Below are positions 32,525-42,594 of a DNA stretch of 64,000 nt, in pieces; the stretch's first letter is position 1, and the number at the start of each line of letters is the position of its first letter. The stretch comes from Dendrolimus kikuchii (taxonomy: Eukaryota > Arthropoda > Insecta > Lepidoptera > Lasiocampidae). Both the position numbers and the translations under genes were made by a program. The notes under the pieces were generated by a model. The model was not told the origin of the DNA and searched no databases. It saw only the letters and a list, made by a program, of their open reading frames with translations. Location: the NCBI GenBank assembly GCA_019925095.2, contig CM034405.1, positions 17,045,401 through 17,109,400 of the forward strand. Reading direction: 5' to 3'.

Positions 32525-33260
32525 TAGGGTTGCCAGATGTGTTCGAAAAAATCCGCAGATTTAAAAAAAAAATTATCAACATATAAGGGGCCATCCATAA
32601 ATTACATCATACTTCGGGGGTGGGGGGGGGGGGGGATTTAGGTCGACGATTTCATGACGTTACATTTCATCTAATATATTTAAGCTTACAACATGAAATT
32701 TGAACTATTAACGAAAAAATTCAAAATATTTCCGACTCTATCTGTACGAACATACTGTTTAAATGATTAAAAGATAATTTAAATGGATATAAAACTAATT
32801 ACGGCACTGGCAATTTAACAATTTCTTTATGTAATAAAATTGCAAAATATGTGATGTCAGGGACGAGTCTCACGAAAGTGACCCGCTGTGACAAGGACGG
32901 GGGAGGGGTCAAAAAATCACGAAATTCAGTATGACAGTATGACAGTATGACAAATTTTTGTAGATGGCCCCTAAATTTACTGAAAACACTTTTTCATTAC
33001 TAAATTTGCGTCGAATGCTAAGTTAAGAGCCAATCTTCTTTTTATATATTTAATACTCGATACCACCGCTTTTAATACGGTTTTATTGCCTGAGATAGCA
33101 TCTTTGAATTCAGTGCAACTACAAGTCATATTATTGTTAAAGAAAACAAACTATTAATTTTTACAGTATTTACAGTGAGACACGAAAGTACGACAGATAA
33201 TGAACGAATTGGCTTTAAAACCGGATAAACACAAAGAAAACCGGACATGTGGCAACTCTA
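32525..33260. mobile_element. hAT-like MITE hosting a second MITE
   Basis: Ends TAGGGTTGCCAGATGT (left) and ACATGTGGCAACTCTA (right) are imperfect inverted repeats, continuing as short CCGGTTTT / AAAACCGG motifs at the right. Without the nested element it is about 350 bp. The flanks share only part of an 8-bp site (TTCCTAAT / CTAGTAAT), so the hAT label is tentative. Confidence 0.5.
32586..32972. mobile_element. MITE nested in the preceding element, 387 bp
   Basis: AGGGGCCATCCATAAATTAC at the left is mirrored by TTGTAGATGGCCCCT at the right. Inside are a 14-G run (32622-32635) and a GACAGTAT triplet repeat (~32931-32951). A degenerate single end of the same family is at 61419-61460. Confidence 0.7.
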
Positions 33261-33925
33261 CTAGTAATGCACCGAATATGCACCCGATACACTACTACAC
33301 CAACTGCAACCTTCCACAATTTAATTGTACAGCCGTCACGGTCATTGTCCGAACGCGTGTTACGTAAACCGGAACGTTGTGTTACGTAAACATTCACGTA
33401 TTACTTTACACGGCTACAACGTTGATTGGCGACTTCGGCGGCAATGTTAATTGTTTGATCGGCCGATCGTTGATTTAAATCAGCGTTTATCACGAACTAC
33501 CTTCCGCCAGCGGCATCGCTTGCGTTGAAATTGAGTATGTATGTCCTGAAGTATGTCTGTTTTGAAAAAAGCTACAGTAGAAAGTAGTTTAAATAAGCGT
33601 ATGAAGAGATGAATGAAAGTTGATGAGACGAAAATTTTTGCCAGGATCATAGCACTTGGAGAGTCATCATCTGTGCCTAGCCCAATAGGAAAAAGGTCTG
33701 ACTGTATGTATGTATGTAAGTAGAACTTAATTTTTACTTTAAACTACCCGTAACGCCATAAAGCAAAGCGTAGGTAAAACTAATCATGATTCAATTTAAT
33801 TTTATATTTACACGATCGCTTTGGTTGCTTCATCCAGATTAAGAGACAGACATGACCTGTGTAATATTAGATTAATTAAAAACAAACAATTTACTAGTGT
33901 TATTTTCATTTAATTTTTTTCTATT
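33261..33925. other. Anonymous DNA
   Basis: No supported feature. Confidence 0.4.
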
Positions 33926-34190
33926 CGTGCAGGAACGGAGAAAGGTTACAATTTCCATGCGGCCGGGCGGCCTGTCGTAAGAGGTTAAAAAAAAACCTAC
34001 AACCACCCCTGGTCTAGAGTATGCCGCCATAAGAACCTTGAGTTGTGTTCCGAAATTAGTGACCAGGTTCCAGTCTCCCTTAAGAGAGCTGCAGCGCATT
34101 TGTAGTAACTTTGGTGTTGCAAATGTTCATAGGCGATTGTAACCGCTTTCCATCTAGTGGGCCGTCTGCTGAACTCCTGCAAAAAAAAAT
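33926..34190 (+). mobile_element. R310 copy with internal deletion
   Basis: Starts ATTCGTGCAGGAACGGAG and ends CTGAACTCCTGC plus A-run. The block with GGTAGGGCATTTGCCCGAC is deleted. Confidence 0.8.
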
Positions 34191-34514
34191 TATAAAAAAT
34201 TCAGATATTAATTATTAATATATTATTGGTACTCTCAAATCGTTCAAAGTAATTATAAACATTTGGCTAGTAGAATAGAATAGAATATTGTTAAACTGTG
34301 TACTACATAAAGGTGGTTTAAATAGAATAAAGAAGCAACAGTTGGTCCAATGAGAGCGTACAATAATATTTGTTACCTACATAATTACAATTAATAATTA
34401 TGCCATAGGTTAATTAATCACTACACTTTCACTAATTTATACAAGCATATTATTTTGACAGTTTTGTTTTGATGACAGCAACAAGTTAAAGTCGTCGCTA
34501 TCATGTCATTATAT
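34191..34514. other. Anonymous AT-rich DNA
   Basis: No supported feature. Confidence 0.4.
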
Positions 34515-34896
34515 TGTTACAACTTAGCCCCCCGACAAAGACAAATTCACACCCGCATACCTGTACACATTTTATTACCTTTTCGTCATTTGACTTCTTT
34601 TGTTTACTTTGTGTTTAAAATTTGTGATTAGAAAAACAGCCCATTGTGTATTGTAATCTTTTATGGCAGTCATTAGCCATGTGTGATTCTAGGAAATTCG
34701 GTCACGTACCTAAACAGATATATTGCATCTAATCTATTTAGTGACGGACTTTGCGTGTGTGATTGAATCGTGCATTACGTTTGGACTGGTTGTGCTCAGT
34801 TATATTTGCACCTGTGTTATACGTGTTTGTATAGTTCTAAATAAACTCTCTAGTAATTCTAACGGCATTTTAATTCGAGTTTTGCAACTCGTAAGA
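34515..34896 (+). mobile_element. Solo LTR, internally shortened
   Basis: 382 bp, TGTTACAACTTAG...CTCGTAAGA, same family as 39262 but lacking ~100 bp around the TATA region. Left flank ATAT, right ATAC. Confidence 0.7.
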
Positions 34897-34911
34897 ATAC
34901 ATATATTACTT

Positions 34912-35250
34912 CTAGGATATCCTCGCGACTTCATCCACGCTTCACTTGAAATTCCCGGGACACAAAGTAACGCAGCATTTAAAAAGAATGTAAGCTATCG
35001 TTTTAGTGAAAACTGTGTCGTTATAAGGTAACTTTTATGCACCCGAACAACTACAAACCGCTCCCGGGAAAATTCCCGCGGGATTCTCAGGATACAAAGC
35101 AGCGCAGATTTTAAGTCTTATAATTTGCTGTCGATCAGAGAAAACCACATCGAAATCGGTCCAGTAGTTTTTACGTGAATCCCGAACAAACAGATAAACA
35201 ACAAACGGACAAGAAATGTAAAAAAAAAATTCATCGTTTATATAGTCTAC
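34912..35250 (-). mobile_element. Helitron-like repeat H4
   Basis: Second copy of the 25691 family, starting at CTAG and ending TTTATATAGTCTACC. Lies only 15 bp from the solo LTR. Confidence 0.5.
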
Positions 35251-35414
35251 CGTGACTTCACTTTCTGATCCCAGGCGGAAAAATATCGCTGGTCCTTGTT
35301 GGCTAGCATTATGCTAAGATTGGGTCCAATTTAGGACTTTTTCATTTCTATTGTCTTTCCATTTATTTTAACTAGTTCTTGTCCTGGATAATTTTTTTTT
35401 TCTTTCTTCTTTAC

Positions 35415-35505
35415 ATTACTGTGAAGTTTCATTGGAATCCGTTTAGCAGTTTCTGCGTGAAAGAGTGACAAACATGCATCCATACATTCTCACAAACTTC
35501 ACTGG
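35415..35505 (-). repeat. H5-like fragment
   Basis: GTGAAGTTTCATTGGAATCC, TTTCTGCGTGAAAGAGTGAC and ACAAACATGCATCCATACAT align with 7410-7510. Confidence 0.5.
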
Positions 35506-35519
35506 TCCCTAGATGGTTA

Positions 35520-35645
35520 ACCAGGCCCTGGTTTAGAGTATGCCGCCATAACAGCCTTAAGTTGTGATCCGGCATTAGTGGACAGGTTCCAGTCCCCTTT
35601 TCGAGGCAAGCACCACGCTACTAGCATTTTTGGGGTTGCAAATAT
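35520..35645 (+). repeat. R310 fragment
   Basis: The middle of R310 (AACCAGGCCCTGGT, AGAGTATGCCGCCATAACA, CCGGCATTAGTG) without either end. Confidence 0.7.
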
Positions 35646-35962
35646 GGAACAAAAATTCAATATTCAAATATAAAGCACCAAAATAATTACACGTCGCTAA
35701 GAGAGAAGTTTAGGACTGGCAGTTCGCCAAATTCGATCCCCGTACCGATAGAGGTTCTATTCTATTCTATTTTTGGCGATTTGGCTTCAACGCTATTGGC
35801 GCTGATTCGGCCAATGTCACAGTAACAGAGAATGTCAGGTGTGGGTTATTGGCAATAGCAGCTCAAAAAAATTTATTTTGGTCGGTTTTCTTTCCAATTG
35901 TAACTTCTGTGAACCTAGGGACAACACAACATAAACAGAGTTAATCTAACTACCTAATAAAT

Positions 35963-36464
35963 TCCTGCAGCGCGTGCTAATTCGTCTTCTCGAGGTCGCC
36001 GGCCATCAGCTGGCACCCGGAGAGGCAGGTACGCGCATTACTTCCCTCCCTGAGTTAGGTTCCGTTTACCGCGGGGGGCCTTTAGCTTGCTAGGAGAGCA
36101 AAGGACCTTCTACCCCCGCACAACGAAGTGGGGTGTGTTCTCCCAGGGCACACTCCAGGCACTTTATTGCGCTGGATCGGCTGGGCGTAACTATGTTCTA
36201 AATCTCAGCCTTTCCAACACATACAAAGCGCAGGGTCGTCAGGGAGGAGGGGGTTTTTAGTGGGTACTGGGGTTGCTCGCTCGTGTAGCAACGCTCGGAG
36301 TCTTCCACACTATTCTGTGACGTCGATCGCGGACGGAGCGCTGCCAAGAGCATACTATTGCTGCAGTGTTATCGCCCCCGACCGACGCGTGTCGTTCCCC
36401 TAGCAACGACCCAGTTTGTGCGTAAATCGGTTAAGCATTTTCCCTCGCCTCAAAACAAAAAAAA
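35963..36464 (+). mobile_element. GC-rich LINE-like 3' insertion with 15-bp target duplication
   Basis: A ~500-bp GC-rich block ends in a poly(A)-rich tail (CAAAACAAAAAAAA). It is flanked by an exact 15-bp duplication, AACTACCTAATAAAT (35948-35962 and 36465-36479), proof of insertion by target-primed reverse transcription. It contains TTTTTAGTGGGTACTGGGG, seen in related form at 19985 and 31140. No coding tail was recognised, so it is probably all 3' UTR of a LINE. Confidence 0.85.
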
Positions 36465-36529
36465 AACTACCTAATAAATAAATGTTATTTAATATTATAA
36501 ACTTACATAATATATGAACAGATTTTTTA

Positions 36530-36860
36530 TTGGCCAGTTGCTAAAAGGAAATTTATGTTGACAGGGCGAGGGAAATCTCCTGGTAAAATATCATAGAGTG
36601 GGGTGATAATTTTTGGGCAGTGAAAAAAAACGTGCTCCAAAGTGCCCTCATCTAACTCGCACTCACAAAGGGAATGGTCACAGACTAATTTTCGCCAAGA
36701 AAACCGGTGTGCAGATATGGCCGAATCTGAGACGAATAATGGTAGAAACCACTTTTTTAGGGAGCTTGCGATATAGACGATAGAGGTTCAACGATGCTCG
36801 AAGCCGTATTATGCGAACTCAATAACTGTTTCCAAGAAACGACTTAACACCCCCCGTCCT
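36530..36860 (-). pseudogene. LINE ORF2 C-terminus (zinc-knuckle region)
   Basis: The minus strand reads RKLPKKVVSTIIRLRFGHIC, then after a frameshift CDHSLCECELDEGTLEHVFF and HCPK, ending LLATGQ and a stop. The order R-L-R-x-GH ... C-x-C ... EH-x-x-x-x-CP is the usual RNase H-distal zinc-finger tail of jockey/I-type LINEs. At least one frameshift and one stop make it inactive. Confidence 0.75.
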
Positions 36861-37084
36861 GATGTAGGTAAGGGAAAAATTTACGAGAAAATACTTTCAG
36901 AAATCGTTTCGCAAGACGATGTACTCGTATAATCTGATTTATCCTTTGGAATCAGACGCACTTATCTCACAGTTGGAAAGTAGACTGTGATGGAGTAATA
37001 AAAAATCGGGCAAGTGCCGAGCAGTCCACAAACTATGAGTGGTTCCATAGAAGTGACGTCTACTTTTCCACATTTTTCTATGGA

Positions 37085-37360
37085 ATCATAAAAAAAAGGT
37101 TACTATATATCTCATAACTACCAAACCAATTTCGTTGATAGTATTCTTAAGCGCAAGGAGTATACCCCTTGCGCTTAAGAAAATGCGAAATGCTAGATTG
37201 ACGTCGTAAAGGCACAAGACATGCACATTAATGATCTCACAATTAGGAATGTCATAGACAGCTCGAGGTTGAGAAGAAAAAGTAGGAAAACAGACCCCCA
37301 GGCTTTGAGGCAAACGCTCCGAATGCAACCGGAATTTAACGCTAGAAAGACGAATGGCGT
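37085..37360 (-). repeat. H5-type repeat with hairpin
   Basis: Blocks AATGATCTCACAATTAGGAA and CTCCGAATGCAACCGG / TTTAACGCTAG match 7522-7690. Includes the perfect hairpin at 37144-37181. Confidence 0.45.
37144..37181. other. Perfect 15-bp hairpin
   Basis: TTCTTAAGCGCAAGG, eight-base loop, CCTTGCGCTTAAGAA. No loop conservation can be judged. Function unknown. Confidence 0.75.
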
Positions 37361-37429
37361 ATTTTTAAGCACAAAAGTCTGAGGAGGATAGTTTTTACAA
37401 CTTTGTCTAATATACTTATAATATCACCA

Positions 37430-37645
37430 CATAAATGTCCCACTGCTGGGCTCGGGCCTCCCATTATAGGGGGAACGGACAGTATACCCGCCACGCTTGT
37501 CTAAGGCGGCTTGGCAGGTTTAACACATCGGTTATTTCGATGTGCAGGTTGCATCACGTTAGGACGTGGTAATTGTAACAATATGCACATTAGAACCCTT
37601 TGAGTTTGGGACGCGTGCGCTAGCAATTACGCTACCACGACATCT
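37430..37645 (-). repeat. SINE1 with internal deletion
   Basis: Matches 22844-23152 at both ends (ATATCACCACATAAATGTCC; GCGTGCGCTAGCAATTACGC) but lacks ~70 bp including the B box. Confidence 0.75.
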
Positions 37646-38159
37646 AGCCTGTCGAATATAGTTATCACCAGCTATTTCCATAAATAGAAGTTTCATCAAG
37701 AAACATTTTGATAATTGTATCAACACCAACACACCTCCGAGTGTGTCGAGTCATTTGAATGAGACGCCTTACCATTGGCCATTGAACCACCACGAGTTAT
37801 ACAAAGTTTACGAGTTCCAGGAATCAAATAACCATCAATCATAAATGTTAGAAGACATCACAGTGAAACGACATAAACGGTTATTAAATTACGTATTTTA
37901 TCTACTCCATGTATGAAAGTGTAGAACAGACATAGGTTACGACCCAACTTGTGTAAACATACGTGCATTATTATTGTTAACATTATTTATTTTATTAGAA
38001 CAGCCGGAAAGCCGCTTTCCTGTTATGTTGTACGCTAGATAAACATTGCACCTATGCATGTAAGTTCACAGTTCATAGCAAGCTTTTATAAGACGTTAAC
38101 ATTTTTAAAAATCTCTTATTACATTAGAAATGTAGATATATACCGAGTATAAATTAGAT
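37646..38159. other. Anonymous DNA
   Basis: No supported feature. Confidence 0.4.
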
Positions 38160-38420
38160 AGGTTTCACTTGATGAAAAGCGGTTACCATCGCCTATGGAC
38201 ATTTGCAACACCAAAGGTGCTACAAATGCGCTGCTGTTCTCTTAAAGGAGACTGGAACCTGGCCACTAATGCCGGAACACAACTCAAGGTTGTTATGGCG
38301 GCATACTCTAGCGAAGAGGTGACAGCCCTCCAGGCGGGCAAATACCCTACCACCTGGCTGTGGGTTGTTAGGTCGCCTCTCTACGACAGGCCGCCTGGCC
38401 GCAAGAGATTGTATTATTTT
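38160..38420 (-). mobile_element. R310 copy lacking its 3' tail
   Basis: Good match from TTGATGAAAAGCGGTTACC to GCCGCAAGAGATTGTATTAT. The terminal CTGATCTCCTGC / poly(A) part is absent on the left. Confidence 0.75.
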
Positions 38421-38426
38421 CCGTGT

Positions 38427-38683
38427 GACGTGCACCCCCTTTTCCGTGAACTCCCACGCTCAACTACGCAACGGTTCTTTAGTACATTTATCCCGCGTAC
38501 AACAATGAATTGCAGAGAACCTTGCGTCGCGGTTTTCCCTTTGCACTATCACAAGAGGTTTTTTAAGAAGGGCGTTAAAAAATTTCTTAGAGGTCGGCAA
38601 CGCGTTAGCGACACGTCTAGTGTTGCAAACGTCCATAGGCGACGGTAACCGCTTTCCATCAGGTGGTCAATAAAAAAAAATGT
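38427..38683 (+). pseudogene. Jockey-type LINE C-terminus and 3' end (candidate R310 partner)
   Basis: The frame reads HPLFRELPRSTTQRFFSTFI, PRTTMNCREPCVAVFPLHYH, KRFFKKGVKKFLRGRQRVSD and TSSVANVHRRR, stop at 38646-38648, then ~35 bp of UTR and a poly(A) run. This is the end of a jockey-type ORF2; the usual LWNELP box has decayed to MNCREP. The last ~50 bp (GTTGCAAACGTCCATAGGCG and CGCTTTCCATCA) are shared with the 3' end of R310, including the codons VANVHRR and the stop. It lies head to head with an R310 copy. Confidence 0.8.
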
Positions 38684-38689
38684 AACAAG

Positions 38690-39240
38690 CATATATCAAT
38701 CAATCCAATTTTGAAATTACAAACCACATTATTTCTAGGTTTCTATATTTTACTATCCATTCTTTTAACTTACCTCTCTTTCACCATATCCCGATTAATT
38801 GGGGTCGGCACAATATGTCTTTTCCTTCCACACTCCTCTATTCTGACATACATCTTCTGTCACACCACAAATCATCATATCATCCTTCACACAATCTATC
38901 CATCCTTTTTTTGGTCTACCTTTACATTTGTACCATTGTATCCATATTGTAGTTAAATATTTTTTTTTGTCACGTGACTTTCATCCCTCCTCATTATATG
39001 CCCTTACCAACTTAATCTTCTTCCTCTCAATTTTTCTGTCACAGGTGCAACTTTCAAAGATCCCCTTATGAACTCATTTCTCACTTTATCCATTCTTGTA
39101 ACACCACACATCCATCTCAACATTCTCATCTCAGCTGAGTGGAAACGTTTGTGATTTATCACTTTAGGGGCCCAACATTCGGCCCGGTATAGTATGACTG
39201 TTTGTAAGACAGATTTATCTTTATAGAATTTATGTGAAAC
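38690..39240 (-). pseudogene. RTE-B LINE, ORF2 C-terminus
   Basis: Pieces on the minus strand read LQTVILYRAECWAPKVINHK, RFHSAEMRMLRWMCGVTRMD, KVRNEFIRGSLKVAPVTEKL, an in-frame stop in LSW*GHIMRRDE, then GRPKKGWIDCVKDDMMICGV and CADPN. The MRMLRWMCGVTRxDKxRN block is diagnostic for an RTE-like LINE distinct from RTE-A. Stops and frame changes show it is dead. Fragments of the same family are at 24420 and 41375. Confidence 0.8.
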
Positions 39241-39261
39241 TTTAACCTGGATATATCATAT

Positions 39262-39744
39262 TGTTACGACCTTCACGCCGACAAAAGTGGATTCACATCT
39301 GCATACCGTAAAAACACACTTTATTACCTTTCGGCATTTGGACTTCTTTTGATTACTTTGTGTTTAAAATTTGTGATTAGAAAACAGCCCATTGTGTATT
39401 GCAATCTTTTATTGCAGTAATAAGCCAGGTGTGTCGGACTGATTCTAGGAAATTCGGTCCCCGCGCCCGAGCAGACATACTGCATCTGTGCAGTATAAAA
39501 CAATGTCCCAATTGAGAGGTGAGTCCGTCGAGCGATAACCACAAGCGAAGCAAGACTTGTATACATTCGGTAATATATTTAGTGACGGACTTTGCGCGTG
39601 TATTTGAATTACGATCTTCTGCATTACGTTTGGACTTATTGCGTTCGGTTATATTTGTACCTGTGTTATACGTGTTTGTATAGTTCTAATAAACTGTAAA
39701 ATAATTCCAACGGCATTTTAATTCGAGTCCTTCAACTCGTAACA
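39262..39744 (+). mobile_element. Solo LTR, most complete copy
   Basis: 483 bp, TGTTACGACC...CTCGTAACA. It has a TATA-like box (AGTATAAAACAATG, ~39491) and GTTCTAATAAACTG (~39682) as polyadenylation signal, in the order expected of an LTR. No internal retroelement sequence flanks it. Left flank ATAT, right ACAT. Confidence 0.75.
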
Positions 39745-40169
39745 ACATCTTATCTATAGCTTAATCTTACCGATCATTAGTTATAATTCACTCATTCTTA
39801 AACACAAGATTGTAACATCCGTTACACGCTCCGTAAAAAGCACAACAATGAATTAAGAAAGTGAATTACGCAAGTATAATAATAATAACTGATCAATACA
39901 TTGAGCTGTCGTTTTATCAATCGATGAATGGTACTTTCGCTAAAAATTACACAACATTTAAGTGATGAAAGTGCCCTGTCGTCTGTGCGTACAGGGTTGA
40001 TTGCAACTTTCTAAGGAAACGCTCGTTGCATCAGAATTGAACGATTGCAAGATAACTTCAATCGGTTACAAGTTCTTATTGTACCAGTGTGGTCATTTAT
40101 TTACTTATTTTTGTCATAGATTTATTACAATGTGGTTATGACCAATAAAAGTGAAAAATGTGTGTGACT
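39745..40169. other. Anonymous AT-rich DNA
   Basis: No supported feature. Confidence 0.4.
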
Positions 40170-40447
40170 TAAATAAATGTATATAAATAAAAATGAATAG
40201 TCCAAATGTATGTATGCCCATAACTTGAGAACGCCTTTACCGATTTTAACGCAATTTTATGTGGGTTTAAGTGGGTCTCCGGATTATTTAGATTCACAAT
40301 TGGAACCGGTATGTGGCGCTGGAATCGGATTCTAGGATCTTCTTAATCTCCTGAACCAGTTTTGTGGCTTTTTTGTGTGTTTAAGTGGTTCCCCGGATGG
40401 TTTTGATTTATTAGAATCTGCGTTAAGACTATATATCAAAACACACA

Positions 40448-40482
40448 TTTTCTAAAACACATGCCAAATGTGTTTTAGAAAA
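40448..40482. other. Perfect 15-bp hairpin
   Basis: TTTTCTAAAACACAT, loop GCCAA, ATGTGTTTTAGAAAA, sitting exactly where two inverted Helitron-like arms meet. Confidence 0.75.
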
Positions 40483-40550
40483 GTACTAGCTGACCCGGCG
40501 AACTTCGTACCGCCATATTTTCTGAATTCCTAAAAGACTTTGTTTCATGA

Positions 40551-40906
40551 CACAAAAACAAAATCACCATAATCGGTCCAGGTGATTAGGAGGATTCTAG
40601 AACCCGATCTCAGCGCCACCTACCGGTTCTAATTGCAAATCTAAACCATCCGGAAACCCACTCAAACACACAAAAACAAAATCACCAAAATCGCTCCCAG
40701 TGATTAGGAGGATTCTAGAACCCGATCTCAGCGCCACCTACCGGTTCTAATTGCAAATCTAAACCATCCGGAAACCCACTAAAAACATACAAAAACAAAA
40801 TCACCAAAATCGCTCCAGATGATAAGGAGAATTGTAGAACCCGATCTCAGCGCCACCTACCGGTTCCAATTGTGGATCTAAACCATCCCAGGACCCACTC
40901 AAACAT
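40551..40906 (+). repeat. Three-unit minisatellite, ~118 bp period
   Basis: Units begin near 40551, 40669 and 40788 and share AAAAACAAAATCACC, AACCCGATCTCAGCGCCACC, TACCGGTTC and AATCTAAACCATCC. It is inside the H3 right arm, so it arose by internal duplication in that element. Confidence 0.85.
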
Positions 40907-41044
40907 ACACACAAAACAAACATTTCATCAAAATCGGTAAAGTCGTTCTCAAGTTATAAAATTACAACGAAAAGTGGCATTGATTTTTAAATATATATAT
41001 TTTTAAATATTCTATTGACTTTTATAAAAAAAAGAATATTGCAT

Positions 41045-41300
41045 GATTTTAGAAGACAGGTAGATGGCCCAACTGATGGAAACGGGTTACCATTGTCAAT
41101 GGACATTTGTAACACAAAAGGGGCTACCGATGTGCTGCTGCTCTCTAAAGGGAGACTAGAACTTGGCCACTAATGCCGAAACACAACTCAAAGTTGTTAC
41201 GGCGGCATACTCTAGCCAAGGGGTGATAGCCATCCAGACGGGCAAATACCCTAACACCTGGCTGTGGGTTATTTGGTTGCCTCTTACGACAGGCAAATGT
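41045..41300 (-). mobile_element. R310 copy, both ends trimmed
   Basis: GACAGGTAGATGGCCCAACT to CGCC/TTGCCTCTTACGACAGGC; older, many substitutions. Confidence 0.75.
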
Positions 41301-41374
41301 TTGAAAAGAAATTTTAATTTAACTTTAAAAAAACTTTGTATTGGCGTACAGTAAAGAGTTATCTATATATCAAA

Positions 41375-41460
41375 AAAGAGATGGATGACATGATGATTTG
41401 TGGTGTGACAGCAGACGTATACCCCCGAATAGAGAAGTAAGGAAGGAAAAGACATATTGC
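41375..41460 (+). pseudogene. RTE-B fragment
   Basis: Reads DDMMICGVTADVYPRIEK and KRHIAQ, matching 38850-38800 on the opposite strand. Confidence 0.65.
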
Positions 41461-41512
41461 ACAAATAATTGACACAAGTTAAAAAAAATAGGGCGAAAGA
41501 GTTATTTCTCTT

Positions 41513-41808
41513 TACATCCGTGCAGGAACGGAGAAAGAATATAATTTCCTGCGGCCTGTCGTAAGAGACGACAAAACAACCCACAGGCGGTAGGGCATTT
41601 GCCCGACTATATAGCTACCACCCCTGATCTAAGGTATGTCGCCATAACAACCTTGAGTTTTCCGGCATTAGTGATCAGGTTCCAGTATCTTAAGAGAGCA
41701 GCAGCGCATTTGCAGCACCTTTGGTTTTGCAAATTTCCATAGGCAATGGTAATCGCTTTCCATCAAGTGGGCCGTCTGCCTGTCTGCTGAACTCCTGCAA
41801 TAAAAAAT
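41513..41808 (+). mobile_element. R310 retroposon copy
   Basis: ACATCCGTGCAGGAACGGAG at the 5' end, AACTCCTGCAATAAAAAA at the 3' end. A few small deletions. Confidence 0.85.
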
Positions 41809-42258
41809 CTTTCTTTAAAAAAATTCTTATAAATTCTGATCCCTTAAAAACTTTCACAAAATTCATTACAACACAGGCAACACTTCACACTTCCTTAGGA
41901 AGCGCAAATAAAGAATTTAATCGTTCATATCATTGTGTATATGGCCATAATGCGCTTTTTGCTTTCAAATTCAACATTACGACAACCTATAAAATCCGAT
42001 ATGATTTTGAATAACTTTCACTTTCCGCCAGGACTGGTTACGTATGCACACCGTCGAGAGAATTGTAAACGTTCAAACAAAATTTTTGGGACGAACCCAA
42101 ATTCGAACATCTGCTCAAACCGGTCCATTTGGTATTATTGTCACTAGTAGTGTTTAGGTTACTTACATTATATTAATAGTCCCAGGCATCGAAAGAAATC
42201 AAAATTGACCTGAATTTTAAAAATGTAGGTAGACAAACAACTCTTTGTTGTTCTGTAG
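41809..42258. other. Anonymous DNA
   Basis: Open frames at 41721-42147 start inside R310 or lack motifs. Nothing supported. Confidence 0.4.
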
Positions 42259-42271
42259 AAAAGCTAAATAT

Positions 42272-42516
42272 ACAATGCAAAAGTGGATGGATGCAGAAGT
42301 CGTGGATGGCCACGATACACCTTCCATGATCAAATTGATCGTGTACTAGCAGAAGGTGATGTCAGGAGCATTAAGAACAGACGAGCGTGCATGACAAGAG
42401 TTATGAATGTCAAAGAAGCAAGTGAGGTGTGTAAGAATAAGCCTAAATGGCGCTCTGTTGTTCGTGCCTAACCCGCAAGGGAACTGGCGTGAAGATATGT
42501 ATGGATGTATGTATGT
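42272..42516 (+). mobile_element. RTE-A insertion with 13-bp target duplication
   Basis: Encodes the last ~70 codons of RTE-A ORF2 (KVDGCRSRGWPRYTFHDQID ... KNKPKWRSVVRA) and ends in a TATG tail. AAAAGCTAAATAT flanks it exactly (42259-42271 and 42517-42529). The stop is reached early because CTACCCCGC has become CTAACCCGC. Confidence 0.9.
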
Positions 42517-42594
42517 AAAAGCTAAATATGGAATAGACCCAATAAAAATAAATATAACTCAAATCAGAATATCGAAATGGTATTTTATTATATA

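Larger units (their letters stand above)
40170..41000. mobile_element. Inverted pair of Helitron-like elements (H3)
   Basis: The right arm starts CTAGCTGACCCGGCGAACTT at 40486 and ends with TTGATTTTTAAATATATATA. The left arm (40170-40445) is the inverse: CATAACTTGAGAACG, TTTAAGTGGGTCTCCGG and CCGGTATGTGGCGCTGG mirror CGTTCTCAAGTTAT, CCGGAAACCCACT and CAGCGCCACCTACCGG. The perfect hairpin at 40448-40482 lies at the junction. Confidence 0.6.

Noticed and set aside
40551..40906. CRISPR-like array
   Set aside because: Units of ~118 bp are near-identical throughout with no repeat/spacer alternation, and the genome is eukaryotic: a minisatellite.
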